From Methanolobus sp. UBA474 (GTDB lineage: Archaea > Halobacteriota > Methanosarcinia > Methanosarcinales > Methanosarcinaceae), in the NCBI GenBank assembly GCA_002501695.1, contig DANZ01000002.1, positions 1-15,065 on the forward strand: 15,065 nucleotides of DNA, written 5' to 3'. Shown here piece by piece: positions 12,811 through 15,065 of the stretch (position 1 is the stretch's first letter; every line of letters begins with the position of its first letter). The notes below the pieces were generated by a model. It saw only the letters and a list, made by a program, of their open reading frames with translations, did no database searches and was not told the DNA's origin. Position numbers and translations under genes: made by a program.

Positions 12811-14313
12811 ATGCAAAATGCAGATACTACAAAGTATATCATTCATTCAAAGATCAGCGCCGAAGGAATAATCGAACGTCCCGATATAGTAGGCGCAATT
12901 TTCGGACAGACCGAAGGATTGCTTGGATCCGACCTTGATCTGCGCGACCTCCAGAAGACAGGCAGGATCGGAAGGATCGAGGTTGTCGTAAGTGCCAAGG
13001 CCGGAAAGACCAAGGGCACGATCCTTATCCCTTCAAGCCTTGACAAAGTCGAGACCTCTATCCTGGCAGCCTCCCTTGAGACCATTGACAGGGTGGGTCC
13101 CTGCAGTGCAAAGATAGAGATCACCCAGATGGAGGACGTCAGGGCAACCAAGAGACAGCAGATAATTGAAAGGGCTAAGTTCATCCTGACCGGCATGTTC
13201 GACGAGAACCTGCCTGAGTCACAGGAGATAGCGGACCAGGTGCGCCAGTCAGTCAGGATCGAGGAGATGGAATACTTCGGAAAGAACAAGATCCCTTGCG
13301 GTCCTGCAGTATTCGAGTCTGATGCGATCATCGTTGTGGAAGGGCGTGCCGACGTTTTGAACCTTCTCCGTTACGGCATCAAGAACACAATATGTGTCGG
13401 AGGCACCAATGTTCCTCCTGAGGTTGCGGAGCTGACCAAGAAGAAAGAAACGGTTACAGTGTTCACTGATGGCGATCGTGGAGGAGAGCTCATCGTCAAG
13501 GAACTGGTCCAGGTGGCTAACGTGGACTACATTGCACGTGCTCCTGACGGGAAGAGTGTTGAAGACCTTGTGCAAAAAGAAGTTATAAGGGCTCTCAGGC
13601 AAAAAGTTCCTGTCGAGCAGGTACTTGATAAATACAGCATAAGGGACTCAGAGACTGAGAACGGGTCCCGTGTTACACACCTGCCAAAACGCAAGGAAAG
13701 AAGGACTTCTGCTTCTGATGTCAAAAGGATAGTCGCTCCGGAAGTTCCAAGAATAAGCTCTGCGGATATCAAAAAGGTAACTCCTTCAAAGGTGCAGGCA
13801 GCAGATGAGAAGGAGCTTCAGCCGGATATGGAGGAAGAGAAGGTAAGACAGTCCCGCGAAAGGCCGCAAAGCAGGGAAAGGTCGCAGCCCCCTCAGTCCC
13901 GCGAGAGAACACCGGCTGAGAGGACACCTTCTCGTGAGAGGTTGCAGTCCCGTGAAAGGCCTCAGCCCAGAGAAGATATAGAACCTCCTGTGAGCAGGCC
14001 TGAGAGTGTAAGCACATTGTCCCCGATCAGCAGTAAGTTCAAGTCTCACGCTAACGATCTCATAGGCACTTTCAGTGCACGTTTCCTTGACGGGAAGGAT
14101 AAGATCGTTAATGAGACTGCTGTAAGGGATCTCGTAAACACCCTTAAGGATTATCAGGATGAGGTCAAAACAGTTGTCTTTGACGGTGTTGTTACGCAGA
14201 GGATACTTGACATTGCAGCTGATAAGGGGATCGAGAACCTTGTAGGTGCAAAGGTTGGGAGCGTCACCAAAAGGCCCGCATCTGTCAGGATATTTACTGC
14301 AGACGCTTTGTGA
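12811..14313 (+). CDS. dnaG: Archaeal DnaG-type primase with Ser-Arg-Glu-Arg repeat linker
   Basis: A 500-residue archaeal DnaG. The N-terminal archaeal domain (1-165) contains YIIHSKISAEGIIERPDIVGAIFGQTEGLLG. The TOPRIM domain (about 170-255) has the catalytic Glu in VVEGRAD (E177) and the DxD pair in VFTDGDRGGE (D220, D222). The C-terminal domain (about 405-500) is conserved, ending NLVGAKVGSVTKRPASVRIFT. Archaeal DnaG makes short RNA primers in vitro and is also a core exosome subunit that helps bind poly(A), so its role may be in RNA turnover. Between the domains lies a long disordered linker (about 280-400) whose second half repeats SRER five times. AGGAG at 12799-12803 lies 7 nt before the ATG. 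The start gives the conserved N-terminus. The gene is monocistronic and ends at a strong hairpin. Confidence 0.95.
   Translation: MQNADTTKYIIHSKISAEGIIERPDIVGAIFGQTEGLLGSDLDLRDLQKTGRIGRIEVVVSAKAGKTKGTILIPSSLDKVETSILAASLETIDRVGPCSAKIEITQMEDVRATKRQQIIERAKFILTGMFDENLPESQEIADQVRQSVRIEEMEYFGKNKIPCGPAVFESDAIIVVEGRADVLNLLRYGIKNTICVGGTNVPPEVAELTKKKETVTVFTDGDRGGELIVKELVQVANVDYIARAPDGKSVEDLVQKEVIRALRQKVPVEQVLDKYSIRDSETENGSRVTHLPKRKERRTSASDVKRIVAPEVPRISSADIKKVTPSKVQAADEKELQPDMEEEKVRQSRERPQSRERSQPPQSRERTPAERTPSRERLQSRERPQPREDIEPPVSRPESVSTLSPISSKFKSHANDLIGTFSARFLDGKDKIVNETAVRDLVNTLKDYQDEVKTVVFDGVVTQRILDIAADKGIENLVGAKVGSVTKRPASVRIFTADAL
13846..13974 (+). repeat. Coding repeat in dnaG: SRER units
   Basis: Residues about 346-388 of DnaG contain SRER at 348-351, 354-357, 363-366, 374-377 and 380-383, spaced by P, Q, T and S residues, with a variant AERTP between. 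The units use different codons (tcccgcgaaagg, agcagggaaagg, tcccgcgagaga, tctcgtgagagg, tcccgtgaaagg), so they are old or under selection at the protein level rather than a fresh DNA slippage. Confidence 0.8.
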
Positions 14314-14321
14314 GATGAACA

Positions 14322-14345
14322 TTGGTGCCTGTGTACAGGCACCAA
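14322..14345 (+). terminator. Terminator hairpin of dnaG
   Basis: A perfect 10-bp stem (TTGGTGCCTG and CAGGCACCAA) with a TGTA loop, 8 bp after the dnaG stop, followed by ATTTATTTATTTATAATG, which is U-rich in the RNA. Confidence 0.75.
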
Positions 14346-14441
14346 CAGATTTATTTATTTATAATGTTATTATTTATACAGTATTCCACTATTCTCTCTT
14401 TCCTCATGATTAATAATGTAATTTCTAGGGATACCTATATA

Positions 14442-14453
14442 TAACAATTGTTA
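14442..14453. promoter_or_regulatory. Perfect palindrome beside a TATA-like box
   Basis: TAACAATTGTTA directly follows CTATATA (14436-14442) in the spacer between dnaG and the UPF0058 gene. If that box is the promoter, the palindrome would sit just downstream of it and could be an operator. The ATG is 125 bp away and other AT-rich boxes lie closer, so this is tentative. Confidence 0.3.
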
Positions 14454-14577
14454 GGAACACTCTTTCCGAGAAAACGTCTTTATTTCGCATGTAGCAAATA
14501 TAGCTTGGTTGTAATTTTAATATTATGCAGGATGCACAATATGGTGCTTCTCCGGTTGGTTCTATAGGTTGGTTGGT

Positions 14578-14862
14578 ATGCATAAAGATGAGTTGATACA
14601 ATTACATGCGTTAATGGCTCAAATAAAAAAGCATTTTGAGTACATGGGTATAGATTACGAGTTCAGTCAATATGACTCACTGGCTATAAGCCCTCTACAT
14701 GTTCACAGGAGCAAGGCCGAGCATAAGTATGCGATATTCGTGCTGGGAAATGATCTGGCCTCCCTTCTCTCAAAAGATGACATATCGGGTGTGGGACGCA
14801 CTTCGACCAGGATGCAGGAACTTGCTCAGCGGGTTGGGGCACGTTTCATCAAGAGCACTTAG
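14578..14862 (+). CDS. UPF0058 family protein (94 aa)
   Basis: A small archaeal conserved protein of unknown function. The N-terminus MHKDELIQLHALMAQIKKHFE and the following GIDYEFSQYDSLAISPLHVHRSKAEHKYAIFVLGNDLAS (split here only as a description) match the UPF0058 pattern as I recall it: a helical start, then an H-rich centre (LHVHRSKAEHK) that could bind metal. The C-terminus (TRMQELAQRVGARF) is helical. I chose the ATG at 14578 because the family begins MHK; a TTG three codons upstream (14569) is less likely. There is no good Shine-Dalgarno sequence, only GGTTGGTTGG. It ends with TAG, 5 bp from the convergent acetyltransferase stop. Confidence 0.8.
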   Translation: MHKDELIQLHALMAQIKKHFEYMGIDYEFSQYDSLAISPLHVHRSKAEHKYAIFVLGNDLASLLSKDDISGVGRTSTRMQELAQRVGARFIKST

Positions 14863-14867
14863 ATCTG

Positions 14868-15065
14868 TTATGATCTTTCATAGGACATGTAAACAGGCTT
14901 TATAACCGATTCAGGTGTCTTGCTTAAAAGACCGCTCAACGCGGTCCTTGTAACAGGACACAGCCTTTTTTTCATAATGATGCCGTCCTCGCCGTCTGAG
15001 TAATAGCCATGCTGGATCCAGCAGGGAATAAAGCCGGTCTTCTGATAGAGCCTCTGAGCCTCAAG
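14868..15065 (-). CDS. GNAT-family N-acetyltransferase, C-terminal part (5' end beyond window)
   Basis: The frame is open from the right edge to the TAA at 14868, giving 65 residues. It begins LEAQRLYQKTGFIPCW and continues with HGYYSDGEDGIIMKKRL. The pattern A-x-x-L-Y-x-K-x-G-F followed by Y-Y-x-D-G-E-D-x-x-x-M is the end of the GNAT fold in RimI-like and related acetyltransferases, where the tyrosine of LYQKTGF is near the acetyl-CoA thiol. The acetyl-CoA-binding R/Q-x-x-G-x-G/A loop lies outside the window. About 33 residues follow the fold, a modest basic tail. The substrate cannot be named. Confidence 0.8.
   Translation of the reverse strand, partial: LEAQRLYQKTGFIPCWIQHGYYSDGEDGIIMKKRLCPVTRTALSGLLSKTPESVIKPVYMSYERS

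Noticed and set aside
13786..14322. 178-codon minus-strand frame opposite dnaG
   Set aside because: It mirrors the SRER repeat region and the conserved C-terminal domain of DnaG; it is a shadow of the coding strand.
1..15065. CRISPR array, insertion sequence, tRNA or rRNA
   Set aside because: I saw no regularly spaced direct repeats, transposase motifs or terminal inverted repeats, and no cloverleaf or rRNA-like stretches.

Overview
The window comes from a methanogenic archaeon, most likely of the order Methanosarcinales (Methanosarcina, Methanolobus or Methanococcoides type). The evidence is a bacterial-type but archaeal-architecture DnaG with a central TOPRIM domain, an archaeal RPA of repeated OB folds, a homodimer-type archaeal RNA ligase, a UPF0058 protein, a SelB-like GTPase, TATA-box promoters, and moderate GC with AT-rich spacers. 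The genus assignment is inference. No rRNA, tRNA, CRISPR array or insertion sequence was recognised.

Layout. Positions 1-819 (minus) hold a SpoIIM-family membrane protein cut by the left edge. It diverges from a plus-strand pair: a single-domain KaiC/RadA-like ATPase (982-1725) and a small unrecognised partner protein (1736-2245). These meet, tail to tail, a minus-strand block of four genes that reads four-CBS protein (6203-5361), four-CBS protein (5294-4518), Rnl3-type RNA ligase (4496-3339) and SelB-like GTPase (3284-2247). A 741-bp spacer (6204-6944) without a convincing gene follows. Next on the minus strand are a two-CBS protein with a C-terminal zinc ribbon (7559-6945) and a three-OB-fold RPA (8953-7808). 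On the plus strand is KptA (9095-9730). Its stop codon directly abuts that of the minus-strand RtcA (10726-9731), which is translationally coupled to an upstream CoA-disulfide-reductase-like flavoprotein (12099-10723). A 711-bp spacer with several palindromes precedes dnaG (12811-14313), which ends in a clear hairpin terminator. A UPF0058 protein (14578-14862) and the C-terminus of a GNAT acetyltransferase (15065-14868, cut by the right edge) close the window.

How the genes may work together. Three RNA end-processing activities lie within about 7.4 kb: an ATP-dependent RNA ligase, a 2'-phosphotransferase and a 3'-phosphate cyclase. The ligase sits in a same-strand block with two proteins carrying eight CBS motifs (usual ligands AMP, ATP or S-adenosylmethionine) and a SelB-like factor whose G domain lacks the catalytic histidine. 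RtcA is coupled to a redox flavoprotein. A link between energy or redox state and RNA repair or translation is the most interesting reading, but it rests on gene order alone. DnaG and RPA belong to DNA replication and RNA or genome maintenance. The three convergent gene pairs here are separated by 0, 1 and 5 bp, so their 3' ends must overlap in transcription unless termination occurs inside the genes.
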